A DNA stretch of 64,000 nt from JBKBKN01 sp046294625. Lineage in GTDB: Bacteria > Bacteroidota > Bacteroidia > M30B66. The DNA is taken from assembly GCA_046294625.1 (NCBI GenBank), contig JBKBKN010000007.1, positions 1 to 64,000 of the forward strand, read 5' to 3'. Positions 25,975-35,535 of the stretch are shown here, in pieces; position 1 is the first letter of the stretch, and the number at the start of each line of letters is the position of its first letter. The translations under genes and the position numbers were made by a program. Under the pieces are notes generated by a model that had not been told where the DNA came from, did no database searches, and saw only the letters and a program-made list of their open reading frames with translations.

Positions 25975-26722
25975 ATGGAAAAAACAATACCCTTACTTTT
26001 ACCTCATTATCACAATCATGCTCTTGTTAATTATGCTATTGGGCTTTGGTCCCAGGTTTTTTAAGGCCATTTTTTGAACAAACAAGCCATATTCAGATGG
26101 AAAGTTTACCACTGAAATTTATCCTGCATGGTAGCGTAATGACCTTATGGTATATACTGCTCGTTGTGCAATCGGCCTTGATAAATGTGCGCAAGGTACA
26201 ATTGCATATGCGCTTGGGATGGCTCTTAGCCGGGTTGGCATTATTTGTCGTGATATCTGCCTGGCCTGTGATGATGGGTTTTGCTCCTCGTGTGCTTTCA
26301 TTGGGTTTTATTGATTTGGAAAAACCTTCGACTTTGGTACATCAGGCATGGATGTGGTATAATGACCTTATGGCTCTTTTTGCATTTACCATTATGGTGT
26401 CCATCGCTATCTGGAAGCGAAAAAAAGTGGCTTTGCACCGAAGTATGGTACTCATCGCATCAATGATGTTTATGGCTTCTGCTATAGCCCGTATGCTTGA
26501 GTGGATGACAAATGGGTTTTCCTTTATTAGCTTTATCATTACAAGCCTAGCAATCATGTTTGCATATCCCATTGCTTTGGTGGTGATTATTGGATTTGCT
26601 ACAAGATGTTTCCATACTATCCTTCTATCAGATTGGGTATTATGGCTATTGCAATTACCTTGAACTTTGTGATCCCCAATACAGAATGGGGAATGGCATT
26701 TTTTCTACAACACTTGAAATAA
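25975..26722 (+). pseudogene. Frameshifted integral membrane protein gene
   Basis: The protein can be rebuilt only by changing frame three times. ATG at 25975 gives MEKTIPLLL. A shift near 26000 gives LIITIMLLLIMLLGFGPRFF. A second near 26045 gives LRPFFEQTSHIQMESLPLKF and the long hydrophobic body up to about 26585. A third gives KMFPYYPSIRLGIMAIA ... WGMAFFLQHLK and the stop at 26720-26722. The rebuilt product (about 245 residues, six or so membrane helices, LHGxVMTLWYILLVVQ) resembles a Bacteroidota family of small membrane proteins of unknown function. The long open piece 26046-26663 starts from a TTG only because of the second shift and is not a complete gene. Confidence 0.75.
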
Positions 26723-26733
26723 TGAACTTAGCA

Positions 26734-27045
26734 TCAATTAATCATAAACTCCGTACTGCGGTTCCGGGCTCTGCCTTCATTGGTATTATTGTCTGCTTCA
26801 GCTATTTTGGCTCCATTGCTCTTGTGATTCCTGCCTTGGTGTGCACTTTATGCTGGATTGCTCCTGAGTATGCACTTCCTGACAGCAGCCTTTTCTTTGT
26901 GTTCTTTTCTCTATCAGTTCTGGTGCATGATTGGCTGAGTGGAAAGGATTCCCGATTATACCATCATTGTTTTTAAGACCATGCTCAAGGTGCTTATAGC
27001 CATTTTGGTGTTTCTAGAAACAAAGGTCTGGACATCAATATTTTT
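26734..27045 (-). pseudogene. Decayed OmpA-family C-terminal domain
   Basis: Read on the minus strand, the end of this segment is ADNNTNEGRARNRSTEFMIN followed by a stop, the classic OmpA C-terminus. Upstream come traces of the rest of the domain (FKNIDVQTF, LSMVLK, APELIEKR, HQGRNHKSNGAKIAEADNN), broken by several stop codons and frame changes. No start or signal peptide remains. The last 73 bases (26725-26797) match the end of the intact OmpA gene at 28862-28934 at 58 positions and extend past the stop codon, suggesting a diverged partial duplication or an eroded paralogue. Confidence 0.7.
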
Positions 27046-27068
27046 AAAACACGTAAATGGATTTCAAT

Positions 27069-27608
27069 ATGAACGCTATTACACCCTCATACGGATCCGT
27101 GCCCGCAGGTCGCAACCAGACTATCGACATCCTGCGCGGTGTGGCACTCCTCTTGATTCTGGTTGTAAACTGCGCATTCGATTTCACCGGCTGGGACTGA
27201 ACCGTTCCCGATGAGCATGTTCCAGAAAACACAATGGCGGCGCTCATTCCTTCGGTCAATGGCTTGGTTGACTTCTTCTTGCGGGACAAGGCTCGTGCCC
27301 TGTTCGTGCTGATGTTCGGAGTGTCCTTTGCCCTGCAGCTTGCCCGATCTGAGCAGAGCGGAAGATCCTTCAAACGCATATTCATGAAGCGCATAGCACT
27401 GCTTGCTATGATAGGATTGGTTCACGGCCACTTGATTTACTACATTAAGATTCTGCGTCTGTAAGCGATGGCCGGATTGCTGATGCTGCTATTGTGGCGT
27501 CTGCCGAACAAAGCGCTTTTACCCTTGGTCGGCTTTCTCACCGTACTAGCACCATTACTGGGCTTCGGAATAAGAAGCTTATTTCTTTCTGAAGATCCCT
27601 ATGAGTAA
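27069..27608 (+). pseudogene. Truncated DUF418-family membrane protein with in-frame stops
   Basis: One frame from the ATG at 27069 gives NQTIDILRGVALLLILVVN, FLRDKARALFVLMFGVSFAL, RSFKRIFMKRIALLAMIGLVHGHLIYY and GLLMLLLWRLPNKALLP, the typical first half of DUF418 proteins. It is interrupted by TGA (27198-27200) and TAA (27462-27464, where the family has Tyr) and ends at TAA 27606-27608, so about half the usual length is missing. The sampled stretches 27121-27180 and 27241-27300 are 53% and 57% G+C, clearly above the flanks, which points to acquisition from another genome. The function of DUF418 proteins is not established. Confidence 0.75.
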
Positions 27609-28729
27609 TTCCAAAGGCTCGTATTAGAAAATAAGTATCAAGAAGCTTTTAAATATTTTGATCAATATAAAGATTTAATACTTGCCACAGATAGGCTTGA
27701 AGAGATAAAGTATAAAGACATTTGGTTCTGTCCGACCTATGTTTCGCAATATGGAGTTTTAAGACTATTTAAAGAGAAAATGGAAGCTGATCCAAGAAAT
27801 GAATACGTATCCGTTATTGAAAGATATCACGGTGGATCTTCTGTTGATTCTTGGTTGGAAATGCCGATGTATAATACATCCAAACCCAACAGTATCCAAT
27901 TTCATGAAGATTAACTTTCTGTGTTTGAACAGGAAAACTACATAAAAATGTTGATCCAAACAGGAGCGAAAATATTGGCTGGAACAGATTACATCATTCC
28001 ATGTGTCTATGCAGGATTTAGTTTGCAGAAAGAGCTACAAGTTTTTGTCAGGTTGGGAATGACTCCCTTGCAAGCTTTACAAACTGCTACCATCAACCCC
28101 GCTCACTTTATGAAAAATAACAAAATAGGGGAGGTAAAAGCAGGGAAATTGTCGAATTTATTAGTACTCAATTCCAATCCATTGGAAGATATCCATCATA
28201 CGCAGGATATTTATGCGGTATTCTTAATAGGCAGGTATTTAGATCGGGATCATTTGGATGGTATGCTTCAAAAGGCAAAAAACTGGCGAATGCCGAACAT
28301 ATTCACGAATGGTTTGCACCTCGGATGTAAGCAGATAGTATAGAGCGTACCATACAGACATTTCTGAAAAATCGAGAAAGTATTGAAGAAGAATTTCCCG
28401 TGAGATGGAATATGTTGCTTTCTACGGGGTGGAATTTTTTCAACGAAAGTAAAAAAGAAGAAGCGAAAACAATGGCTGCTCTTATCATAGACTTATATCC
28501 TGACTTTGTTTATGCACTTGCTTTTGCAAGCGAGAACTTTAAATATTGTGGTGACAAATAACGGGCTAGAACTGCTTTTCAAAAAGCATTGAAGGTTTAT
28601 ACCTGCTATAATGTTTTAGAACGCTGGATCAAAGAACTGGATGAATCTTTGGCCTTTGGAAAAAAATACAAACAAAAGGAACCGATCTATTTGGCTGCCA
28701 GGATTCCATATATGTATCATCATCATTGA
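27609..28729 (+). pseudogene. Decayed amidohydrolase with C-terminal helical extension
   Basis: The frame continues straight from the DUF418 remnant. ILAGTDYIIPC, FVRLGMTPLQALQTATINPAHFM and GEVKAGKLSNLLVLNSNPLEDI are the C-terminal half of an imidazolonepropionase-like amidohydrolase. An in-frame TAA at 27912-27914 breaks it. A shift in the A-run near 28277 restores LANAEHIHEWFAPRM, then TAA at 28328-28330, a TPR-like stretch (WNFFNESKKEEAKTMAALIIDLYP), and another TAA at 28559-28561 before the final TGA at 28727. The N-terminal metal-binding half is absent. The open piece 27921-28343 is therefore not an intact gene. Confidence 0.7.
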
Positions 28730-28870
28730 TTGCCCTTAACAAGATGTTTTCATCTTTCTCTCTGGCATTAAAACTTATTTAAAAGCAGGTTGCGATTCGA
28801 TATCAGTAGCCAAAGATATTATTTTCATATTTCGAACAAGGTTATTCTGACAAACAATAATAACCTAGCA
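28730..28870. other. Short spacer after the pseudogene run
   Basis: About 140 bases between the decayed amidohydrolase and the end of the PorE-like gene. No gene or clear hairpin seen. Confidence 0.4.
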
Positions 28871-30838
28871 TTAATTAATCTTAAATTCTGTTCTTCGGTT
28901 TTTAGCTCTGCCTTCTTCTGTATTATTATCTGCTACCGGAAATTTAGCTCCATAACCTTTGGCGGTCATTCTTGATGTTGCAATACCTTTCTTCTGAAGA
29001 TAGTCCACTACACTTCTTGCTCTCTGTTCGGACAGTTGCTGATTGCTTTCTGCACTACCTATATTGTCGGTGTGTCCGCTGATCTCCACCCTGATATCCG
29101 GATTTTTTTCAAGCAAAGCTTTCAATCGGTCAAGCTCAATGTAGGATTCGGGAAGTAAGGTAGAAGATGCTGTTTCGAAAAAGATATTGTTCAACACTAT
29201 ACTCTCTCCCTTTTCAATCGATTTCAGCTGAATGTCAAGTTCGAAAAACTTAGATGGATCCTGCTTGCCAGTCAAAGTAAAATTCTCTGAATGAAACAGA
29301 TATCCATCAGCTTTGGCGTTAAAGGCAAATCTGCCTGATGAGGGTAAGCAGGAAAAATATACACCTGTGATATTGTCTGATGTCCCGCTGATTAAAATCT
29401 TGCCAGTTGCGAGGTCTACGAGTTCAAAAGTGGCGCCAATAGACTGATTGTTTTTTCCTCCTTTGATCATACCTTTGATATATGTTACCGGCAGTGGCAT
29501 GATAGTTTCCGGTATCTCAAATGAATATATATCAATGCCTCCTAACCCATCTTTATAATTAGCTGAAATAAACCCGGTTTTGCCATTTGCATTGATAATC
29601 AAGTGTCGTTCATCATCTTTGGTATTGATTGGATATCCAAGATTAACAGGCTTTCCCCAGGTTGCGTCACCCTGGAGCTCCGACTTAAATAAATCAAACC
29701 CACCCAGTCCGGGATGACCTTTCGATGAGAAATAAAGTGTTCGTCCATCGGGATGCAAAAAAGGACTATTCTCATCATCTTCGGTGTTGATGGTTGCGCC
29801 AAGATTTTCGGCCGGTAACCACCTGCCCGAGGCATCTCTACGCGACATCCAAAGATCTGCCTTGCCCTGCCCTCCGGGTCTGGTGCTAGTAAAAATCAAC
29901 ATGTTGCCATCAGCAGAAAGCGTGGGTTGTGTTTCCCAACTTTTGGTGTTAATATTAGGCCCAAGATTTATTGGCTTCTGCCATTTACCACCCACATTTT
30001 CAGCTACATATAAATCGCAGGAACCAAATGAGTCATCTTTTTCGCATGCAGTAAATACAAAAGTTCTGCCATCGGGCGAAATGCTTTGCACGCCTTCATT
30101 GTAATGAGTATTTAAGGGTGGACCCAAGGGTCTAGCTTTTCCCCATTGACCATTATTTAATGTCGATACATAAAAGTCTTCTTCAAATGGGCTATTCGTC
30201 TGACTGAATGTGTCTGCTTTTCTCCTTCTGGTGAAATAGAGATTGTTGTTATCAACCGTCAAAGCCGGGTAGTATTCATCGAACTCTGAATTGACATTGT
30301 GCCCAAGGTTATTAGGATTAAATGCGACGGGATTGCGAACGGCTTCCGCACCAAATCTGGCGCACTCTAAGCGAAATTTTGCTTTTTTGACAAGCTCCGG
30401 CTTTTGATTAGGATAACTGAGAAATCGCTCAAGAAAGGGGATAGCTTCTTCATATTCTCCAGCCAGCAAGAGCGTGCCGGCTAGGTTGTTATAATATTGA
30501 GGATGCTTATCTGGTTTAATTTCAAGGGCTATTTTATAGTATTTGACCGCATCATCATACTCTTTTAAATCTGTCAATACATCTCCCAAAAGCATATTGG
30601 CTTCATAAAAATTCTTTTCGGCCTTAATGGCGTTTAACAAATGTTCTTTGGCCTTAGTCGGATTTTTATATTGGTAATTACGCAACCCTTCTTCAAATGC
30701 GGCAATCGCTTTTTTATTTTTGATGTCATAAGATCCAACTGGCTGCGCAACACAGCTAATGCCAAAGCACATTGTTAGAAACATCAAAACTTTGCGGAGC
30801 AACTGCCGCATCATGATACGATACTTAAATTGATTCAT
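28871..30838 (-). CDS. PorE-like OmpA-family protein (TPR + WD40-like propeller + OmpA domain)
   Basis: 655 residues with a signal sequence (a start at the ATG at 30814 is equally possible). Order of domains: TPR helices (about 40-150; AKEHLLNAIKAEKNFYEANMLLGDVL), a PD40/WD40-like propeller (about 175-430; repeats such as GVQSISPDGRTFVFTA and LHPDGRTLYFSS), a carboxypeptidase-regulatory-like beta domain (about 435-530), and an OmpA C-terminal peptidoglycan-binding domain (about 535-655; ISGHTDNIGSAESN, ADNNTEEGRAKNRRTEFKIN). This order matches PorE, a T9SS-associated protein anchored at the outer membrane. Several paralogues of this layout usually exist, so the T9SS role is inferred. Its upstream neighbour is a T9SS type B cargo. 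Confidence 0.87.
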   Translation of the reverse strand: MNQFKYRIMMRQLLRKVLMFLTMCFGISCVAQPVGSYDIKNKKAIAAFEEGLRNYQYKNPTKAKEHLLNAIKAEKNFYEANMLLGDVLTDLKEYDDAVKYYKIALEIKPDKHPQYYNNLAGTLLLAGEYEEAIPFLERFLSYPNQKPELVKKAKFRLECARFGAEAVRNPVAFNPNNLGHNVNSEFDEYYPALTVDNNNLYFTRRRKADTFSQTNSPFEEDFYVSTLNNGQWGKARPLGPPLNTHYNEGVQSISPDGRTFVFTACEKDDSFGSCDLYVAENVGGKWQKPINLGPNINTKSWETQPTLSADGNMLIFTSTRPGGQGKADLWMSRRDASGRWLPAENLGATINTEDDENSPFLHPDGRTLYFSSKGHPGLGGFDLFKSELQGDATWGKPVNLGYPINTKDDERHLIINANGKTGFISANYKDGLGGIDIYSFEIPETIMPLPVTYIKGMIKGGKNNQSIGATFELVDLATGKILISGTSDNITGVYFSCLPSSGRFAFNAKADGYLFHSENFTLTGKQDPSKFFELDIQLKSIEKGESIVLNNIFFETASSTLLPESYIELDRLKALLEKNPDIRVEISGHTDNIGSAESNQQLSEQRARSVVDYLQKKGIATSRMTAKGYGAKFPVADNNTEEGRAKNRRTEFKIN

Positions 30839-30851
30839 TACAGCAAGATTA

Positions 30852-30890
30852 AAACAAAAACGGCTGTCCGATGCAATTCGGTACAGCCGT
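30852..30890 (-). terminator. Rho-independent terminator of the type B cargo gene
   Basis: On the minus strand ACGGCTGT pairs with ACAGCCGT (8 bp), extended by CCGA/TCGG past one bulged base, then runs into TTTTTGTTTT. It lies 20 nt past the stop codon of the cargo gene and upstream of the PorE-like gene. Confidence 0.8.
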
Positions 30891-30909
30891 CTGATTATTT
30901 TTTTACAAT

Positions 30910-33900
30910 TTATTTTCTCACTACGGTGATGTCGCCATTAAAGGTGTCGCCATTGCTTAACTCCAAAATGTAAAAGTAAACTCCATCAGGTTGATCGGTT
31001 GCAGCCCAATCGTTTTGATAAGCGGTGGTTGAAAATACCACATTGCCCCAACGGTTGTAAACAGATAGCTTGGAATTGGGAAATGCTTCTAAACCTGCAA
31101 TCACAAACAAATCGTTAAATCCATCACCGTTGGGAGTAAATGAATTAGGAATTGCAAACTCTCCGGCTATTAAATATTGCGCCGATGTTTGATCTGAACA
31201 ACCATTCTCATCTATTACCAAAAGACTCACATTATAAGTTCCCGGAGTGGTAAAGGCAAAAGAAGGATTTTGACTTGCACTCGTGTTAAGATTGCCAAAG
31301 TTCCATGACCAGTTGTTGATTTGCCCATTGTTGGCCTGAGACTGATCTGTGAAGGCAATACTCACACCGGGCAAAGCAGTTGATGCCGGATTCGATGAAA
31401 ACAGTGCAGTAGGTCCTGCGGAAATAATCGTGATGGTATCAGATGCTGTACATCCTGCAATAGTGCCTACAGTGATAATGTATGTTCCAGGGCCAACAGT
31501 GATGGCTTGCGTGTTAGCTCCATTCGACCATGAATAATTGAAAAAACCTGCACCGGCATCGATGGTGATGAGCGAATCGCTGCATACAATCTGATCGGCC
31601 GGAAGAGTAACCACCGGATTTTCATTTACAGTGATTCCTGTATTTATCACATCTGATAAACAATTCCCAATATTTCCAACCACGGTGTAGTTGCCGCTAT
31701 TGCTTTCATCTATAGGGAAAATATTGATCGAGTTGCCTGTAGCTGCAAATCCTGCAGGCCCGGACCAAGTATACGTTACACCCGGTTGCTGGGCTACAGT
31801 GAGCGAAATGGATCCGCCTTCGCACACCACCGACTGACCCACAATAACCGGATTATCTGGAACTGGTGTAAATGTGATTGATACTGTGTCGCTTCTCGAA
31901 CAACCAATGTCATTGCTTACGGTAACAGCAAATACTCCGGATGCAGTTACCGTGAATGTAGAATCTGTTGAATTATCTTGCCATAAGTAAACATTTCCGG
32001 GGCCACTATTTGGATTCAATACCACAGGCGTGTTTCCGCAAATCGTATCGTTTAATCCAAGATAAACTTCGGGAGATGGTTTGATTAAAATATCGATGGA
32101 GTCACTGAAGCTTTCGCAACCAGCCAAGATGTAGAAGCCATAATACCTGCCGGATTGAGCAGCTGTTAAACTAGAGAGATTTAGAGTTTGACCTGTAAAT
32201 ACCGTGTTGTTAGGCCCAAACCATCGGTATTGTGCGCCTTGCACTGTCGGACTCATAGTGAGCTGTACGTTTTCACCTTCACAAATTTCACTTGGCCCAG
32301 TAATAGATGGAGTCTCAGGTCTGGGGCTGGTTTCTACAATGATGGTATCTCGTGTTTTGCAACCCTGGAAGTCTGTAATTTCTACCCAATAGAGTCCGGC
32401 TTCTTCAACGAGAAATGAGTTGCCCGTAGAACCATCCTGCCATTCATATAAAAACACTCCTGGAGGCGCTAATAAAAGCGAAGAACCTTCACAAATCGTA
32501 TCTCTCCCACCGAGATTGATTGGTGGCTCATAATAGCTAACATTGATCGTATCGGTTGCGAAACAGTCTGAACCGCTAAAAACCTGAACAAAGTACATTC
32601 CCGGTTGGAAAACGGTAATTCTCTGTGTGGTATCACCTGTGCTCCAGAGATAGCCTGTCTTTCCCGGACCTGCATCTAAGGTTACCGAATCTCCAATACA
32701 CACCTGACGGTCGGTGCCAAGGTTCAAATAGCTAAAGTTTGAAAAGTATCCAAAATTAGCGCTAGCGCCGTTAGATCGTTGTGTAGTTCCAAGATGAAAA
32801 AGCTCTGTGCTGAAGTTTTGCAATAAACAAGTAGTTCCGGAAGGAATCTGCTGCGTATTAAATTGAATTCTTGCAAAAACATACTCCCCATTGCTTCCCG
32901 GAACTGGCTGGAATGCTGATGCCGGAACCAAATTAGGGTTTCCGTTTAATACAAAATTTCCTTCAGCTCCTGCTTTGATGGTAATGTTTAGATTAAAAGT
33001 ATTACCAGAAGTCCTTACAAAGCCAACTTGATTAGATCCGGTACATTCCAATGAAGGGATTAAAGCTCCGGCGATTTGATCACCAATCCCTGAAATTTGC
33101 CATACATAAATATTTTTGCTCCCCTCAATAAAAGCTGCATCTGAAGTAAAATCATAAACATATTGCTCTCCGGCATTAAGTGTTACAGCTGGAGTCACTT
33201 CTCCATTCACAAAAATATCGGTGTTGTCTTCTGTGGCCAAAATGAAAGCCTTATCATTTAGAGTTAGTGCACTTCGCACAGCAATATGCTTCTTACCGGT
33301 ATTGTCTAATGAAATTAATTGATCAGCCGCCAAGTCGGCTCCACCCCATGAGTTGTCATAATCAATCATGTCGTCCTTTATGGTTACTGTGATTGGTTTG
33401 GTGGATGTGATTTTAGTTCCCGGTGCTCGAGAGTTAGGACTAAATCCGGCAGCTTCGCAATAGTATGTCTGCCCTCTATTCAAAGAAATAGTGAAAGGAA
33501 TTCCTGCGGGATGCCCCACAAGATCATTGGTGGGTGTGATGGTTACATCTGTAGTGTCGTCGGTAGCCATTACGATGAAGCCTGAACGAGGCGGTGGATT
33601 GTATAAACCTTCGCTACCGCCTTCTCCATTATCATTTCTCCAAAGTGTTTGAAAAGGAGTGAAGAAAAGAGTGCCATTGGCATTTTTCCCTTTCAAAGTC
33701 ATAATGTCCGTATTATTTGGACTTCTCACTTCGTAATAAGCCGTAATTGGCGCAGAGGAGCGAACCAATAAACCGGTCGTTCTGATTGTGTTGACTGGTC
33801 TTGTTTCTATCCTGTCCAGAAAATTGGTCAAATTAATTTGTCTTGTGCTATTAGGAGGTATATTCTCCAATATAGGTGCAAAGCTTAAATCAGCCGGCTG

Positions 33901-34098
33901 AAGGATTACAACGGCAGCTGGCTCATCTAAAGTAGAGATGACTAGAAAAATAGGTCTGTCGCGGAAAGGACCGCTACCACCGGCAGTAACATCAGGTGCA
34001 GCAAACCAGAATTCTGTATCGATCTGCGCATTTAATTTGACTTGTGTCAAAGCAATCAGCACTGTGACAAGTAAAAGTAATTTCTTCATCATATTCAT
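30910..34098 (-). CDS. Giant secreted protein with IgGFc-binding-like N-domain and T9SS type B sorting domain
   Basis: 1062 residues with signal peptide MNMMKKLLLLVTVLIALTQVKLNAQ. Residues ~27-430 resemble the N-terminal domain of IgGFc-binding/FCGBP-type proteins (DTEFWFAAPDVTAGG, APITAYYEVRSPN). Then come about six Ig/SprB-like repeats with conserved C, LxAG, Y-x-W-S/Q-x-G and a threonine-rich strand, followed by a PKD domain (NNWSWNFGN ... TYNVSLLVIDENGCS). The end, IPNSFTPNGDGFNDLFVI ... LSVYNRWGNVVF ... GVYFYIL, is the gliding-motility-associated type B domain. Probably a cell-surface adhesin moved by T9SS. It lies upstream of the PorE-like gene but has its own terminator. Confidence 0.92.
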   Translation of the reverse strand: MNMMKKLLLLVTVLIALTQVKLNAQIDTEFWFAAPDVTAGGSGPFRDRPIFLVISTLDEPAAVVILQPADLSFAPILENIPPNSTRQINLTNFLDRIETRPVNTIRTTGLLVRSSAPITAYYEVRSPNNTDIMTLKGKNANGTLFFTPFQTLWRNDNGEGGSEGLYNPPPRSGFIVMATDDTTDVTITPTNDLVGHPAGIPFTISLNRGQTYYCEAAGFSPNSRAPGTKITSTKPITVTIKDDMIDYDNSWGGADLAADQLISLDNTGKKHIAVRSALTLNDKAFILATEDNTDIFVNGEVTPAVTLNAGEQYVYDFTSDAAFIEGSKNIYVWQISGIGDQIAGALIPSLECTGSNQVGFVRTSGNTFNLNITIKAGAEGNFVLNGNPNLVPASAFQPVPGSNGEYVFARIQFNTQQIPSGTTCLLQNFSTELFHLGTTQRSNGASANFGYFSNFSYLNLGTDRQVCIGDSVTLDAGPGKTGYLWSTGDTTQRITVFQPGMYFVQVFSGSDCFATDTINVSYYEPPINLGGRDTICEGSSLLLAPPGVFLYEWQDGSTGNSFLVEEAGLYWVEITDFQGCKTRDTIIVETSPRPETPSITGPSEICEGENVQLTMSPTVQGAQYRWFGPNNTVFTGQTLNLSSLTAAQSGRYYGFYILAGCESFSDSIDILIKPSPEVYLGLNDTICGNTPVVLNPNSGPGNVYLWQDNSTDSTFTVTASGVFAVTVSNDIGCSRSDTVSITFTPVPDNPVIVGQSVVCEGGSISLTVAQQPGVTYTWSGPAGFAATGNSINIFPIDESNSGNYTVVGNIGNCLSDVINTGITVNENPVVTLPADQIVCSDSLITIDAGAGFFNYSWSNGANTQAITVGPGTYIITVGTIAGCTASDTITIISAGPTALFSSNPASTALPGVSIAFTDQSQANNGQINNWSWNFGNLNTSASQNPSFAFTTPGTYNVSLLVIDENGCSDQTSAQYLIAGEFAIPNSFTPNGDGFNDLFVIAGLEAFPNSKLSVYNRWGNVVFSTTAYQNDWAATDQPDGVYFYILELSNGDTFNGDITVVRK

Positions 34099-34120
34099 TT
34101 ATGTTCAGGTTGATTTGTAG

Positions 34121-34128
34121 CAAAAGTA
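34121..34128 (-). promoter_or_regulatory. -7 box of the type B cargo gene
   Basis: The minus strand reads TACTTTTG, a perfect TAnnTTTG, 22 nt upstream of the ATG at 34098. Confidence 0.65.
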
Positions 34129-34283
34129 TATGCAGCTGGATGCGAAAATGACACCAAAATGCATAACTTATTGATAATTGAATGTAGATAACTCTCGTGC
34201 AAGATTTAATCGTTTGGCTTAAATATAAAATCAAGCCATTGTACGCACGATTTTTTGAAAGGTTATAGATTTATCTTCCCGAT

Positions 34284-34745
34284 TTATAGTCTCACCAATT
34301 CTAAGCTTTCCGTATTTAGTGATTCTATTTTGCTTAACTCCAGCTCAAGTAGGTCTGCCCATGCATTTAAATAGATGGCAACATCAGATGACTTGTTGTA
34401 ATTGAGATTAACCCCATTGCCGATCGATCGGAGAATTTCTTTGTTTTCGAGACGTTCAAGCTCAATTAGTTCTGTCTGAGTAAATCCTTCGTCCAACATG
34501 AGATCTATAACGACATCCATCGCCATTCCGCTTTGCGGACAATACTCCCTTAGTTGATCACGCCAATCTCCAGGCTTTTCCATTGCGAGCTGATGGATTT
34601 CCGAGTCACTAAGTGTGGTGAGCTCTCTGGCGAGAAAACCACAATTACATCGGCCCATATGACCCCACTCATATTTTCCATCATTTAATAATTTGGCAGC
34701 AGCCCTTCTCAAAGCTCTGACATTTTCTGCACTTGCTTTTGCCAT
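34284..34745 (-). CDS. Conserved-looking hypothetical protein with a Cys-rich motif
   Basis: 153 residues, no signal peptide. The N-terminus is basic and helical (AENVRALRRAAAKLL). A short GRCNCGFLARELT motif near residue 32 and a further Cys in EYCPQSGMAMD near residue 70 could bind metal, but this is not shown. The C-terminal half is acidic and helical. I cannot name a family or function. It is a single gene between the type B cargo and the divergently oriented Lon-N gene. Confidence 0.7.
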   Translation of the reverse strand: MAKASAENVRALRRAAAKLLNDGKYEWGHMGRCNCGFLARELTTLSDSEIHQLAMEKPGDWRDQLREYCPQSGMAMDVVIDLMLDEGFTQTELIELERLENKEILRSIGNGVNLNYNKSSDVAIYLNAWADLLELELSKIESLNTESLELVRL

Positions 34746-34848
34746 AAGTTTTTAATGATAGGAACGCTAATGAACTAAAAAATGTTTTTATTTTCAATGA
34801 GCTTAAAAAACATTCGAACAAAAAACCTGCTCTAACTGTTTGATAATC

Positions 34849-35466
34849 ATGCAAAAAAAACATCAGCATATAGTCCCGATGTTTCCCCTCAATTCCATAG
34901 TCCTCCCGGGTGAAGAATTACCGCTTTATATTTTCGAACCAAGGTATAAACAGCTGCTAAACGAAGTACTTGATAAGGGTATTGTGTTTGGGATACCATT
35001 TGTTAGGTATGGCAGGGTGTCCAAATTTGGTACTTTGGTCATGTTAAAGAAGGTGTTTGATACCAAAGATACCGGAGAAATGAATATAGCAGTTATTGGA
35101 CTAAATACGTTCAAAATAGCATCATTTTATGATGAATTTCCGGGTAAACTCTATCCGGGTGCTGAACTCATTCAAGATTTTCCGCATGATAGTCTTGCTG
35201 ACCCAAAGGATTTAGAAAAAACCCAACTTGAACTGCTTAATTTTCAGCAAAAGCTCAATAAAGACTTGGAAAAAGACGCTCAAGTTGCTTTGAACAATAG
35301 CTTTGAGTTTGCCAAGCTTCTCGATTTATCAGTAGAGCATAAATACAACCTGATTATCAAACCAACAGAAGAAGAGAGACTTCGCTACATAAGAGAGTAC
35401 CTTGTTTTAAATGCTGCCATAATTGCACAAGAAGAAAATCTGCAAAATAGATTTATCATGAATTAA
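34849..35466 (+). CDS. LON-substrate-binding-domain (Lon N-terminal-like) protein
   Basis: 205 residues from the ATG at 34849; a TTG at 34840 would add three residues. MFPLNSIVLPGEELPLYIFEPRYKQLL is the signature start of the PUA-like Lon N domain, followed by FGIPFVRYG and a helical C-terminal half. There is no ATPase or protease domain, so it is the stand-alone form found in many bacteria, not Lon itself. Substrate recognition is inferred from the domain only. It runs in the same direction as rpmB, 69 nt upstream. Confidence 0.88.
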   Translation: MQKKHQHIVPMFPLNSIVLPGEELPLYIFEPRYKQLLNEVLDKGIVFGIPFVRYGRVSKFGTLVMLKKVFDTKDTGEMNIAVIGLNTFKIASFYDEFPGKLYPGAELIQDFPHDSLADPKDLEKTQLELLNFQQKLNKDLEKDAQVALNNSFEFAKLLDLSVEHKYNLIIKPTEEERLRYIREYLVLNAAIIAQEENLQNRFIMN

Positions 35467-35535
35467 AAAAAGTTTGCACAGTCAAAATATTTTTCATTCC
35501 TTTGCAGCCCTCAAAATTTAAGCATTCTTTAAGCC

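Noticed and set aside
26046..26663. Open frame that looks like a complete 205-residue membrane protein
   Set aside because: It starts at a TTG created by a frameshift. The N- and C-terminal parts of the family are found in the two other frames directly before and after it.
26590..26976. Plus-strand open frame of 128 codons
   Set aside because: It runs across the end of the frameshifted membrane gene and then antisense through the decayed OmpA domain; the peptide has no coherent domain.
27921..28343. Amidohydrolase as an intact short gene
   Set aside because: The same frame carries amidohydrolase sequence upstream of a TAA at 27912, and the tail continues in another frame. It is a fragment.
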